Positions 46,872 through 56,456 of a stretch of DNA of 64,000 bases are shown in pieces (position 1 is the stretch's first letter; each line of letters begins with the position of its first letter). The DNA lies in the NCBI RefSeq assembly GCF_004123835.1, contig NZ_MZMU01000002.1, positions 62,001-126,000 of the forward strand, read 5' to 3'. The position numbers were made by a program, and so were the translations under genes. The DNA is from Rhizobium leguminosarum (GTDB taxonomy: Bacteria > Pseudomonadota > Alphaproteobacteria > Rhizobiales > Rhizobiaceae). The notes beneath the pieces were generated by a model, which searched no databases, was not told the origin of the DNA, and saw nothing but the letters and a program-made list of their open reading frames with translations.

Positions 46872-48593
46872 TCAATGAGGCCGACGATTTTGGACAAACG
46901 CACCGGGCAAGCGCCGTTCGGCCTCCGTAACCGCCTCTATGCTCTGACGAAGACTCTTTTCAAACCGAGCTGAGACCTCGCTCTCGATACGCACGAGATC
47001 AACATCTGTGAGCTGGCGCCCACTTTGTGTTGGAGTATTAAGCTGCCGCGCGACAATTGCACCCATCCGAGCGAGTTGATAGTCAGTTACTGTTTGGTTG
47101 TATTCAGTCATCGCTGCTTCAAATCGATCCTGCTGCTCTGCCAAAGCGACGATTTGATTGATGGGCGGTTCACATATGAATTCTGCCAGCGTGTCGCGCC
47201 GGAACGGAATCATTCTGTCAGTGAGGGTCTGAGAGAGCTTGCCAACTTCTGTGACGTGAACAAACCCATTGTTGTTCTGCGTGGTTGGCCAGTTGAACGT
47301 CGTACCGTTTACTGAGCCGATCGGCTTGTTGTTCGTGTGTTGATGGCAACCGCCGCAGCTAATGGCTCCTGCCCGAGCTATCACTTGGTCGACGGTGACA
47401 TCGGCTCCATCTGGAAAGCCCGCGCGCAAATTTGTCAGCGCGGTAGTGATTTCGGTCTCAAACTTAGGACCTAGGTTACCTGCCGGGATATCAAGGTTGC
47501 CTTGTGAGTCGCTTTGAAATTCGTTGAAGCGATCGTCCGTAAGGCGAGAACCAACCCTATTCACAATCGTTTTCTCGTACAGAAGCTGGTCAAACGCTTT
47601 GTCCTTCGGGTTTAAGCGGGGATCATTCTTCATTGCATTAGGGAGAAATCCTAGCTCAGGCTCCAATAGCTCCGCTAGGATTCCGTTTGCGCTGGCAAAT
47701 TGGGAGTGAAAGAGCGCCCTGAGGGCGTCGACTTCCGCGACTTCCTTGCCATCATCCGCGTACAGCTCGGCGAGGGGATTGCTCTTGACAGTAGCCATCA
47801 CAAATTGAGCAGGAGCCGTTGGCAAAAGTTTCCACTCCCGGAGCTGCCATTTATCTTCAACGAAGAGGTTGCCCCGCAACTGACCCAAGGCGCTGAGATG
47901 ATCGGCCTTGATCGCAGGCGGATATCCGGGAATTCCGTCAAAGAAGAACTTCCTTACAGCTTCCACGCGTTGTGCATCATCCCCTATGTCGCTCAGATCG
48001 CGCCAATAATCTGCCAAGCCCAGGCAGCCAGCGGCACCCATTTGCTGCGGGTTTGGAATCTTGGTTTCAAAGATTAGAAAGAAGCGGTCAGGTATAGACC
48101 CCACCTGCGGATTGGAAATAGCTGCTTTGAAGGAGTACACGATGCGATACTCCCCACAATGAGAGAAGTTTGCTGACGCCAAATCGAACCTGTTAAATAC
48201 CCCTACGGGAACCAGCCCAAAAACATCATTCGGGTCGAGCAGCCGAGAAGCGACGAGCTTATTTTCGCCGGGCCGTGCGTCTACATCCATCATAAGATTG
48301 GCAATTGGGTTAACCTCTTCGCTCTTTGCGAAGGTCGCGACAAGGCTCGCAATAAGTGCAGCCTCGGCGTCTGGTCCCGTCGCGGGAACGGGCAAGTCCC
48401 GAAGGAGCTGAGCGATTACGCCCTTCAGGGCAAAAGGCTCCTTTAGTGTCGCAGGATCATGCAGAACAATGGAGCGGTCCGGATCGATTGTGGGATTGCA
48501 TTGCTGGGCGGCCGCCGGCGCGGTGGCCATAGACAATCCTAGAACCGACGCCACAATCTTTTGGCGCGCGAACGCATTCAGCAATCGAGTCAT
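46872..48593 (-). CDS. Exported protein with a single CxxCH heme-type motif
   Basis: A 573-residue protein with a signal peptide (hydrophobic IVASVLGLSMATAPAAAQ, cleavage before QCNP) and one c-type heme motif, CGGCH, at about residue 410 in ARAGAISCGGCHQHTNNK. The remainder has no domain I can name; a Glu/Gln-rich helical stretch occupies the last 90 residues. Proteins of this size with one heme motif are annotated as hypothetical exported proteins. It is monocistronic, with no oxidoreductase neighbours, and lies at the boundary between the SOS island and the defence-type region. Confidence 0.65.
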   Translation of the reverse strand: MTRLLNAFARQKIVASVLGLSMATAPAAAQQCNPTIDPDRSIVLHDPATLKEPFALKGVIAQLLRDLPVPATGPDAEAALIASLVATFAKSEEVNPIANLMMDVDARPGENKLVASRLLDPNDVFGLVPVGVFNRFDLASANFSHCGEYRIVYSFKAAISNPQVGSIPDRFFLIFETKIPNPQQMGAAGCLGLADYWRDLSDIGDDAQRVEAVRKFFFDGIPGYPPAIKADHLSALGQLRGNLFVEDKWQLREWKLLPTAPAQFVMATVKSNPLAELYADDGKEVAEVDALRALFHSQFASANGILAELLEPELGFLPNAMKNDPRLNPKDKAFDQLLYEKTIVNRVGSRLTDDRFNEFQSDSQGNLDIPAGNLGPKFETEITTALTNLRAGFPDGADVTVDQVIARAGAISCGGCHQHTNNKPIGSVNGTTFNWPTTQNNNGFVHVTEVGKLSQTLTDRMIPFRRDTLAEFICEPPINQIVALAEQQDRFEAAMTEYNQTVTDYQLARMGAIVARQLNTPTQSGRQLTDVDLVRIESEVSARFEKSLRQSIEAVTEAERRLPGAFVQNRRPH

Positions 48594-48754
48594 TATTGCC
48601 TCCCTTGAGCGGTCGAATTTCCCTGCGCGAATAGTTTATGTATCTCCCTTTTTGAGGGTACATACTTCGCTGCAAATATCAACTATTGCTTTAGTACGAA
48701 CATCCAAATATTCGCAGTCCTTGTAGGCACCAATTCTACGGACTGAAAAACTTC

Positions 48755-49049
48755 CTAATACATGTCGACAAGTAAGCTGCGCGTTAGATCGCCAGGGCTG
48801 ACCAACATCAACATGGCCGAGCAAAGAATGAAGTCAGACCGCTCCACAATGCCGTCCAATCGGGCAAGAATTGGCAAGCGATCATCAATCCAGATTATCC
48901 CTTCAGCCGGTTTTGATTCTTTTATACGACGAAAGGCAGGGGAAGGCTCGACGGCCGTGACCTGTCGATTGCGGCAGCCCTCGCGCATCGCGCCCACTTC
49001 CTGCGCCTATGTCGAGAACAACTTGCTCTGCAATAGACCCTGCGCTCAT
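48755..49049 (-). pseudogene. Frameshifted class I SAM methyltransferase remnant
   Basis: On the minus strand one frame from about 49049 reads SIAEQVVLDIGAGSGRDAR, a clear SAM-binding motif I. A second frame continues with QVTAVEPSPAFRRI (motif II), IIWIDDRLPILARLDG and DFILCSAMLMLVSPGDL (motif IV region) before stopping. The frames join near 49000. The gene is also truncated at its C-terminus. Confidence 0.65.
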
Positions 49050-49199
49050 TTTTCGACCATTATGGGCGGGACGCGGCCTTCATTGTGCTGGGCTCAAAGT
49101 GACCCGAACTGCCGACCCCCAATATCTGTGCAAAGCGGACGATGACTTCGGCAGAGCCGCAAGCGCGTCAAAAACACTCATACATGCCCACCACGCACG

Positions 49200-50153
49200 T
49201 TGATCTGTACTACGATTTCTGTGCTAGTTCCGATAGTGCATCGTCGGGGCGCAACCGACTCAACAGGAATGGTATTTACTTTGTTACGTTCATCGACAAT
49301 CGCCCTAGCCGAACAACTCGCGGCCAAACTCCCTGATGAGTTTTCGCGAGCCGTACTGGCTGGCTCACTCGGTGTGGCATGGGACAGCGCAAACCCAATC
49401 AGGGCAAACCTGTTCGCGGCGGGAATCCGAGAGGTGGTGACATATGTACTCCACTTGCTTGCCCCCGACGAGGCTGTCAAAGCCTGCGGCTGGTACGAGA
49501 CTTACCGCGAGAAACAAAAGAAAATCTGCGAAAAGGCCAAGATTGAGTTCAAGGATCAGCCAACACGGGTACATCGCATGGTCTACGCGACACAGGGCGG
49601 GATCTCGGACAAGGCTCTTGAGGAACTCGGTGTCGATGTCGGTGACGCGCACAAAAAGCTGCGCTTTGTTGTCGACGAGCTATCCAAGTACACCCACGTT
49701 CGCCCCGGCACGCTGATCCAGGGCGATGATGCTGTCGCCGTATTCATGGAAGATACGCTGGATGCGATGATACGATTTCTGGGGGCCGTGTGGGACGTGC
49801 GCACAGCGATTGTGGACGTAGTTTCCGAACACGCCAACGATCTTGCCGGAGACGCGCTTACCGAAAGCGTTGTCCAGGAGTTGGACGAGCTTTCGACCCA
49901 CACCATGGTCGATGAGGTAATTGCAGATAATATCCAGATTGTGAAGATCGGTCCTAACCAATTGGAGCTAGACGTAAGGGGGACTGTCTATGTCGAATTA
50001 AATTACGGGTCGGGAGCCGATTTTCGACGAGGTGATGGTGCCTCAATGCGGGACAAATATCCCTTCTCTGTCAAGATGACCGCTGCAGTAACCGATCTAA
50101 AGCCCGTAATCGCGGGACCGGTGAGGGTAGATAACAGCAGTTTCTTCGAATGA
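49200..50153 (+). CDS. Possible pPIWI-associating nuclease-like protein
   Basis: A 317-residue protein (TTG start at 49200; ATG at 49269 is an alternative). From memory, NPIRANLFAAGIREVVTYVL, HLLAPDEAVKACGWY and LRFVVDELSKYTHVRPGTL resemble the predicted nuclease family associated with pPIWI-RE (prokaryotic Argonaute-like) systems. The C-terminal half (VELNYGSGADFRRGDGASMR) is beta-rich. No PIWI or helicase gene is nearby, so it would be acting alone or is part of another system. The identification is by recall of the family pattern only. Its surroundings are defence-like. Confidence 0.5.
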   Translation: MICTTISVLVPIVHRRGATDSTGMVFTLLRSSTIALAEQLAAKLPDEFSRAVLAGSLGVAWDSANPIRANLFAAGIREVVTYVLHLLAPDEAVKACGWYETYREKQKKICEKAKIEFKDQPTRVHRMVYATQGGISDKALEELGVDVGDAHKKLRFVVDELSKYTHVRPGTLIQGDDAVAVFMEDTLDAMIRFLGAVWDVRTAIVDVVSEHANDLAGDALTESVVQELDELSTHTMVDEVIADNIQIVKIGPNQLELDVRGTVYVELNYGSGADFRRGDGASMRDKYPFSVKMTAAVTDLKPVIAGPVRVDNSSFFE

Positions 50154-50521
50154 CACAGCCATCACCTGACACAGCCGGCGACGACAACCATTGACAGCGA
50201 GAATATCCGGTGCTCGGCAAGGTACGAAATTTTCGATCGGGTCGTGTTCCTTGAAGGGTCCCGCCAGCAATTTTCACGATCACTCCAGCGGGAATGCCAC
50301 ATCGGCCCGAGCAAGACAGTACAGGACCGTCGTCATCGACATTGTCCCAGTCCAAACGGCGGCTGTTGTTTGAAAGGAATGAACGGTCGATCCGTGACTC
50401 GGCTATCAAAGTTGCCGAAGTCACACGCTATTTTGAGCCGCCAAACGATATTTCTTTGCGTGAAACGTGTTTTGTCTGAAGCCCTGTTGGCAAAGTTTAA
50501 CGATCGATCCGCCGCAGCCGA
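50154..50521. other. Gap in the defence-type region, nothing recognised
   Basis: About 370 bp between two hypothetical genes. One short frame (RLLFERNERSIRDSAIKVAE, near 50350-50420) has protein-like composition but no start or homologue I know; it may be a decayed gene. Confidence 0.35.
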
Positions 50522-51712
50522 TTATGGAGAGATCTGATAGCTTACGCCAGCTTTCTCCATCAGTGTCAGGTACCTCAGGCGGTGCTCACGACTGCGTTTT
50601 CGCACGCCGACCGCGCCCTTTACCGACTGAACACAAAGCCCGATCGCCAAGCCGGCGCCAGCGCCATAGAGGCTTTGAGTGGCCAGCCCTCCCGCAAGTG
50701 CCCCCGCAACGGGTTCCGCAAAAACGCTTTCTGCGACTTTGGCGAAACCATCCTTCAACTCGTCGACACTTCCCTCGCCAAAAAGCGCTCTAACATAGCC
50801 GCTGAGGTTGGCCTTTCCATTTTTCCACTCGCGCATAACCCGGTCTGCGCGTTCACCAAGGTGGGCTTGAAGGGCTTTCGGATCTGAGATATTCGATGGG
50901 ATATCCTTTGCCATGTTCTCCAGCGCCGCTTTGAAATCGGCGATCGCCTCCCATTCCTGACTGAGCGCTGCAAGGCGGTCTGGTGTCAAGGCACGTGTAT
51001 CGGCTCGCTGATAAACAATGACTCTCGCGACCTGGTGGGCCCCGTCTTGCGTCGCATGGCCTCTCGCAGGCTTAGGCGTGACACCCGCAAGACAAGCCTC
51101 GATGATGTCATCCTTTTCGCAGTCTACGGTGCGGCCATAGATCGCCGGAAACTCGGTGACGAGTTGAAGTCCCTGACTCTCGGCGGCTGCAAATGCAAGC
51201 GCGGCCATGACAGCTTGCCCGAGCAGGGGGTGCATCTCGAAATAGCCCCGTCCGTCCGAATAGTGCGGCTCCCACGCAAGACCATGCTCCCGGAGGAAAG
51301 CCAGAAGATCAGGGAGGATCTTTTGACCGTGCATTTGAAAGGTGCGGCTCGCCAACCGGTCATTCCAGAGTGACGACGATTCTCGGACAAGCTTTTCATT
51401 TCCTTCGGTCGCCTCGCGACCGAAACGCTTCTTCAATGTCGAGTGGCGTTCGTCAAGTTTCGCTCTGATGCGTTGTTGGAGGCGATACTGATCGTTCCAA
51501 ATGTTTGCATCATCTAGGTTGAGATCACGCAAGAGAGGTCCGCGGCGGCCTTGGGCGTTGCAGAAAGCCCGAATAGCCGGCTCGTCGTTTGGCGCACCTA
51601 TGGAAGGTGATATACGCACGACGTGAGGAAAGACGAGCAGCGTTTTCTTCAGCCACTCAGGATCTCGAATTCGAATATAGGGAAAGTTGAGAGCGTCGAA
51701 ATCCCCTGCCAT
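50522..51712 (-). CDS. DUF6236-like hypothetical protein
   Basis: A 396-residue soluble protein. FPYIRIRDPEWLKKTLLVFP, then HVVRISPS at the N-terminus is typical of proteins annotated as DUF6236, found in accessory and defence regions with no known activity. A glycine/alanine-rich hydrophobic segment (VAGALAGGLATQSLYGAGAG, then LAIGLC) near residue 345 could insert in a membrane. GGAAATG at the start provides a plausible site. It faces the RelA/SpoT-domain gene head to head across about 190 bp. Confidence 0.5.
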   Translation of the reverse strand: MAGDFDALNFPYIRIRDPEWLKKTLLVFPHVVRISPSIGAPNDEPAIRAFCNAQGRRGPLLRDLNLDDANIWNDQYRLQQRIRAKLDERHSTLKKRFGREATEGNEKLVRESSSLWNDRLASRTFQMHGQKILPDLLAFLREHGLAWEPHYSDGRGYFEMHPLLGQAVMAALAFAAAESQGLQLVTEFPAIYGRTVDCEKDDIIEACLAGVTPKPARGHATQDGAHQVARVIVYQRADTRALTPDRLAALSQEWEAIADFKAALENMAKDIPSNISDPKALQAHLGERADRVMREWKNGKANLSGYVRALFGEGSVDELKDGFAKVAESVFAEPVAGALAGGLATQSLYGAGAGLAIGLCVQSVKGAVGVRKRSREHRLRYLTLMEKAGVSYQISP

Positions 51713-51900
51713 TTCCTGCCCCGATTTCTACGTGAATTACAGATATTCTATCTTACATTGTGCTCGACATCACAAGGCAGTTCATGACCTAATCATGGGG
51801 TGGGGCCGCACCATTGACGCCAGTACATCGCAATTATCAGCAATCGAACTGGCTTTTGGAATAAAGTCTTTGAATTGGTCGAAATGCTACGAGACTGAAC

Positions 51901-53187
51901 ATGGCTTGGAACAGCTTTTCGGATAAGAGGCTCAATGAAATCTATAGAGCGAACCGCAGGGGGATGGGGGAAACCGCTCGTCGTCTTCAATCTCTCGTTA
52001 AGCGAAGCATTGCGTCGATAGAGGACAGAGCGCTCGTCCGTGTTGAGCTGCGCGCTGTGCGCATTAAAACCCTCCCCAGTATCAGAAAAAAGGCGGAAAA
52101 GCATGGCTGGGGGCCAGAACATGCCTTGTGGTTTTGCAGCGACCTTATCGGCTGCCGCGTTGTCTGCAACAACGTTGAGGACGCCTATCGGTTTGTCGAA
52201 CTTCTGAAAGAAGCGTTGCCCATTTTTCCGCAGAAGCCGGAGGTTCAGGATCAAATTGCGGTTCCCAACGGCGCCGGGTACCGCGCATTGCATCTCAACT
52301 TTGGCCTTGATGTCGGAAAACATCCTTTGTCGCCTATGCGTTACCCTTGCGAGGTGCAAGTCAGAACCCGGTTACAAGATGCTTGGGCAGAATTATCCCA
52401 CGATGACATCTATAAAGCGGAGGGCCTGCCAGATGACCTTCGCGACCGGTTTCGTGATCTGGCGATAACGTTGATGGCCGCGGACACGATTGCCAGCGGA
52501 ATTCGGCGAAAAGTTACAGCCGACGTGACGCCATCTGCGAACCGACCAAACCTATCGGTGGTCAGCGCGGACGGACGTGCGCATATCTTCAGCAATGTGT
52601 TTGGACGCAGCCCTCCAGGGTACCTGATCCAGCAGGCGCAGGAGCGTGCGCAAGAGCTCAACCTTACCTCACTCGCGGTGGCCGCCTCAAAGCTTGAGGA
52701 CCTGTGCTTTCGCCACCGAGCGTCGGAGGCCTACGAGAAAATTATGCCGGTCCCAGTCCCTGTCGAGGGATTGTTCTTGGCGGCAATCGATGCCGGCGCG
52801 AACGGCGAAGACTGGGCGATTGCTGAGCTTTCGCGGCTGGCAGCCGAAGAATGGAACGAGATTGACCGGACTGCTCGCCACGAGGCACTGTCTGCCCTCC
52901 CGGCCACGATCGAGGATTTCTGCGAGGCGATCGAGGAACACGAAGGAGACGAGGACATTTTGGCATGGTCGGCGGCGTTGGATACCACAAGCGGGTGTCT
53001 GGTTTGCGGTGCCAGCGTTGTGGACGTCTACAGCTTCGCTGAGGCAGCCGTCGCTCACTATCAAGCCGACGAAGTTTACCATGAAAGAATAGAATCTGCC
53101 GTCATGTCTTCCAGCGTTGAAACCGGCGGCGTAGGAGATGGCTCGCTTTGCTCCTATCACGATGACCAGATGCGGAACGACGATTAG
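51901..53187 (+). CDS. Orphan RelA/SpoT-synthetase-domain protein
   Basis: A 428-residue protein. Residues 1 to about 210 match the nucleotidyltransferase (alarmone synthetase) domain: DLIGCRVVCNNVEDAYRFVE, then PNGAGYRALHLNFGLDVG and CEVQVRTRLQDAWAELSHDD, as in EIQVRT..QDAWA..EH of RSD proteins. No HD hydrolase, TGS or ACT domain is present. The C-terminal half is unassigned and ends in a CLVCGA motif. Stand-alone synthetases make (p)ppGpp-like alarmones or, in toxSAS and CapRel systems, pyrophosphorylate tRNA or ATP as a growth-blocking effector. Context in a defence-type region favours an effector role, but this is inference. Confidence 0.75.
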   Translation: MAWNSFSDKRLNEIYRANRRGMGETARRLQSLVKRSIASIEDRALVRVELRAVRIKTLPSIRKKAEKHGWGPEHALWFCSDLIGCRVVCNNVEDAYRFVELLKEALPIFPQKPEVQDQIAVPNGAGYRALHLNFGLDVGKHPLSPMRYPCEVQVRTRLQDAWAELSHDDIYKAEGLPDDLRDRFRDLAITLMAADTIASGIRRKVTADVTPSANRPNLSVVSADGRAHIFSNVFGRSPPGYLIQQAQERAQELNLTSLAVAASKLEDLCFRHRASEAYEKIMPVPVPVEGLFLAAIDAGANGEDWAIAELSRLAAEEWNEIDRTARHEALSALPATIEDFCEAIEEHEGDEDILAWSAALDTTSGCLVCGASVVDVYSFAEAAVAHYQADEVYHERIESAVMSSSVETGGVGDGSLCSYHDDQMRNDD

Positions 53188-53241
53188 CGCAATGTGTCGA
53201 GAGCGATGAACGCCATCGTTCTGCGAACATACTTGCCCGCA

Positions 53242-54819
53242 TCAATCGGAGCTGATCCTCGCCAGGATCTTGTCAATCAAGATTTTCGCCGACGCGGAAT
53301 TTGGTGAGCACTCGTAGACAAGATCGCAAAACCGGGTGAAAGTCTTGCGTTCGCTTTCATTCAGACCGGCGAGTTTAAGAGGTCGCACCGTTGCAACCTG
53401 CAAGGATTCAAATTTTACCCGCAGCGCGTCCAAAGCCCGCGCGTGCGGTTCCACTTCCGCTGTCTCAAAGACTGTATTTCCAAGGGCCTTTTTCATTCGA
53501 GAGAAATTCTCCTCGGTCTTGGTCGACAATTTTGTCTTCTCGTTCTCGCCGATTATCCCCTGGTCAAACACATCAATTGCCTGCTCGATTTGCTGGCGAT
53601 GAAGCTCGGCTTCGCGCAACCATTTTCTCTTTATCGAACTCGTCCGGCAAAGCCTTGCAATTTCCCTTGCCAACGGGCTCAACTGATTAATCAAATTCGT
53701 ATAATGAGCATTTTGTTCGAAATGATCGCGCCTACCATTCGGCGTGATCTTGCGGTCGATCACATGGATCTCGCCAACCGACCATGAATTGAAGCGCGGC
53801 TCGGGGAAAAGCTCTTCCAACAAGTTATGATCGCCCACCTGAACGTTGCCCGAGCGCAAACGAAGGCCCTTGACGCCGGCAGCATTTGGCAGCGCCCCCT
53901 CGTAATCGTGATGAAGAACCCAAACTACCGCTGCGGCCTCGCCATCCATGCTCGAGATTTCGCTGATCGACAGGCGGTCGAAGGTGATTGCTTTGGAGCC
54001 GTCATGGACGATAGCATCGCGATGGGGACGATAGATCGGGCGGTCGTTATCATTGATTCGGATTTGAAGGTCGCCAAGCTGCACGACAGGTGCAAGCGCT
54101 GCCCGGATTTCTTCGCCAAAACGAAACTCGGGCGCGAATGGAACGGGTGCCACCTGCCCCAGATAATCGCCTACGGCAGCCGGACTCATGAGATTGTCGC
54201 TACGGATGCGAATGACGCCCCGAAGTTCGACCTCGAAGAAATGATCTGGGTAGTCGCCAACGTGCTTTTTACGCAGGGTCGCAACGCTTCGGATCAAACT
54301 CTCAATATCGCCGTCGCCCTGGCTCAGCAGGACCTTTAGCTTCCGGCAATCCCAGGTCAATTCGGCGACCATTGCATCGCCAGCCGCCTTGGAACGGAAA
54401 ATCAATTCCTGGGCATAGCCAAGGCCGGCCAGCCGCCCGACGCCGCGGAAACCGCGCGAAGTCGTCCCGCGCTTGCCGCTGGCGCCGAGCGCAGCCATCT
54501 TTCGCGAGAATTCGTCATTGGCGACGCCTGTGCCGTTGTCGCGGATGCGGATCGATCGTGTCGCGGGATCGATGTCGATCGACACTTTGCCTGGTTCGTC
54601 GGCGCCGATAAGACCATCTTGCCGCGCGTCATCGATCGCGTCCGCTGCGTTTTGAATATATTCACGGTAGACAGTCATCGGATCGATGTACATCGCGCTC
54701 GAGACCAGTTCGAGCACGTCTCGCCCCACAACAATGGTATCCAGCGGTTCCGAACTGCCCTGGTCCTTAGAGGCAAGCAGGGCGGCGCGGCTGGCGCGGG
54801 AAACGGACTCAACAGTCAT
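53242..54819 (-). CDS. GHKL (Hsp90-like) ATP-binding protein, second unit
   Basis: A 525-residue protein with an N-terminal HATPase_c_3 domain: the N-box Asn in VYREYIQNAADAIDDAR, the D-box RIRDNGTGV, and the G-box GFRGVGRLAGLGYA. Beyond residue about 330 it has VGEIHVIDRKITPNGRRDHF, a block also present in the GHKL protein at 61322. A coiled-coil-like stretch lies near residues 400-450. Hsp90/MORC-type ATPases act as clamps or remodellers and appear in several anti-phage systems. Its ATG overlaps the stop of the radical SAM gene (ATGA), so the two are translationally coupled. It is the last gene of its unit. Confidence 0.8.
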   Translation of the reverse strand: MTVESVSRASRAALLASKDQGSSEPLDTIVVGRDVLELVSSAMYIDPMTVYREYIQNAADAIDDARQDGLIGADEPGKVSIDIDPATRSIRIRDNGTGVANDEFSRKMAALGASGKRGTTSRGFRGVGRLAGLGYAQELIFRSKAAGDAMVAELTWDCRKLKVLLSQGDGDIESLIRSVATLRKKHVGDYPDHFFEVELRGVIRIRSDNLMSPAAVGDYLGQVAPVPFAPEFRFGEEIRAALAPVVQLGDLQIRINDNDRPIYRPHRDAIVHDGSKAITFDRLSISEISSMDGEAAAVVWVLHHDYEGALPNAAGVKGLRLRSGNVQVGDHNLLEELFPEPRFNSWSVGEIHVIDRKITPNGRRDHFEQNAHYTNLINQLSPLAREIARLCRTSSIKRKWLREAELHRQQIEQAIDVFDQGIIGENEKTKLSTKTEENFSRMKKALGNTVFETAEVEPHARALDALRVKFESLQVATVRPLKLAGLNESERKTFTRFCDLVYECSPNSASAKILIDKILARISSD

Positions 54820-56456
54820 GCTACAATCCTCTGCTTTGGCGTCTGCGGCGCCAAGTCTCGCGCCGGGCTTTCCTCGTCATATTCGAGGCCGGCATCTTCT
54901 ACACGCTCATCTTCGGCGAGGCCGAGATCCGAAACCGATTCCATCCGAACCAACTCCTTCTGTCGCGCCCAGATCGAGGTGAGCTCGTCCTTCGAAGCGG
55001 GGATATAAAAGCGGAGAATCCTGCGGACCTTGTCGTTCGAGGCAAATTCACTGAGCAACACAAATTCACGCGGGTCGCGAGACGACAGAAGCTCCATCAA
55101 TTCGGCCCGTTCGTAGCTGTCCAGCTTGGCGAACTCGGCCTGAAACTCGTATAGCTTTTGTTCCGGATCGTACCGTTCGTACCAAGTACGGTTAAAAATG
55201 AGATCGTGGGGAAGCATCAAAATACGGGCGTAGTCGTCGAATGTATCGCCGAAAGCATGTTTGAAGAATTCAGGGGCGCCGCTGACGATGCCATGGGTTG
55301 CCTGCAGAACGATCTGCATTGATCTCAGCTGATAGCGGGACCACTTCTCACCAATATGTCCGCGGTCGGGCCTGTTTGTCGGCTGATAGCGCATCGGGAA
55401 TGACCAAATCCGGACGCCAAGTTCTTCATTGAGCGAGACGTTCAGTCGCATGCGCTCAAAGAGGTCTTCTGGTCCGTCGTGGAAATTGTAGAGCATGTAG
55501 TTCGAAAGCTCAGTCAGCCCGTACTCGGCGGCGTATCGAACTGCCTGCTCATAGGGTTTTCTGACGCCAAGATGGTCGAAGGCAATCCTCAGCGGCTTCA
55601 AACAAATCGTCGCAAGCTCCCGCAGATACATAGGATCCTTGCAGAGGATACGTGCATCGACCCCCTGATTGAAATCCACCCGTCGCTGGACAGGGATCTT
55701 GCTTCCGGGCCTCAAGAGTTTGGCGCCCGGGACGAAACCGAGGTCTCTAATTTCCGCGATGATCTCCTTGAAGCGCGAAGACGCGACAACATTATTGTCC
55801 ATCAGGATGAGATCTTTTTTCGGGCCATAGTGCTCATCAATGGCGCGAACGAGGTCCGTCAGGGATTCCGTGTCACGCTGCATGCCTTCAAGTTTCGGCA
55901 CCCCACAGAAATGGCACTTTCGAATGCAGCCACGTGACGTATAGGCGAAATAGGCGTCTCGGACGGGATAACGATAGTCAATTTGTGAAAGAATGTCGTA
56001 ATCGGGAACCAAATCTTCGATCGGCCGACCACCAGTATCGCTCGAATAGAGTTCTTCGGAAAATTCATCCAGTTGCAAGGAAACCGCCGGCCCCTCAGAT
56101 AAAAGACCTTTGATAAACCGGATACCGTGCCATCGACGCTCATCGAGGAACCGCTCGTGCATCAAGGATGCAGCGATTCCACCGACGAAGACCTTGTCCG
56201 CTTGGCCGTTGGCGACTTCCAAGGCAAAATCGATCGACTGCGATATCTTGGGATATTCGAACGAGAAGAGAGTCGTGACATAAATACGATCCCATGCCTC
56301 GTTCAGAACGGAACGGTCCTCGCCCTTGATGAAACGAACACGGTCCCGCTTGCCGCGAGGACCATGATACTGGGCGATTTTCATGAGACCGAGCGGGGGG
56401 TACTTGTTCTTGTAACTCGGCTCGATCAGCAAAATGTTTTTGTTAGCCATTGGCAA
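54816..56456 (-). CDS. Radical SAM protein in the defence-type unit
   Basis: A 546-residue radical SAM enzyme. The [4Fe-4S] motif CIRKCHFC is near residue 179 in YTSRGCIRKCHFCGVPKLEG. The N-terminal 150 residues (NILLIEPSYKNKYPPLGLMK) look like the B12-binding-like region of this class, though no DxHxxG is evident. The barrel contains DLILMDNNVVASSRFKEI and DFNQGVDARIL. The reaction is unknown; a nucleic-acid or peptide modification is possible given its partners. It overlaps the DGQHR gene upstream by 14 bp and the GHKL ATPase gene downstream by 4 bp. Confidence 0.82.
   Translation of the reverse strand: MPMANKNILLIEPSYKNKYPPLGLMKIAQYHGPRGKRDRVRFIKGEDRSVLNEAWDRIYVTTLFSFEYPKISQSIDFALEVANGQADKVFVGGIAASLMHERFLDERRWHGIRFIKGLLSEGPAVSLQLDEFSEELYSSDTGGRPIEDLVPDYDILSQIDYRYPVRDAYFAYTSRGCIRKCHFCGVPKLEGMQRDTESLTDLVRAIDEHYGPKKDLILMDNNVVASSRFKEIIAEIRDLGFVPGAKLLRPGSKIPVQRRVDFNQGVDARILCKDPMYLRELATICLKPLRIAFDHLGVRKPYEQAVRYAAEYGLTELSNYMLYNFHDGPEDLFERMRLNVSLNEELGVRIWSFPMRYQPTNRPDRGHIGEKWSRYQLRSMQIVLQATHGIVSGAPEFFKHAFGDTFDDYARILMLPHDLIFNRTWYERYDPEQKLYEFQAEFAKLDSYERAELMELLSSRDPREFVLLSEFASNDKVRRILRFYIPASKDELTSIWARQKELVRMESVSDLGLAEDERVEDAGLEYDEESPARDLAPQTPKQRIVA

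Noticed and set aside
48762..49145. 127-codon plus-strand frame
   Set aside because: The opposite strand encodes recognisable methyltransferase motifs, so this is a shadow of a pseudogene.
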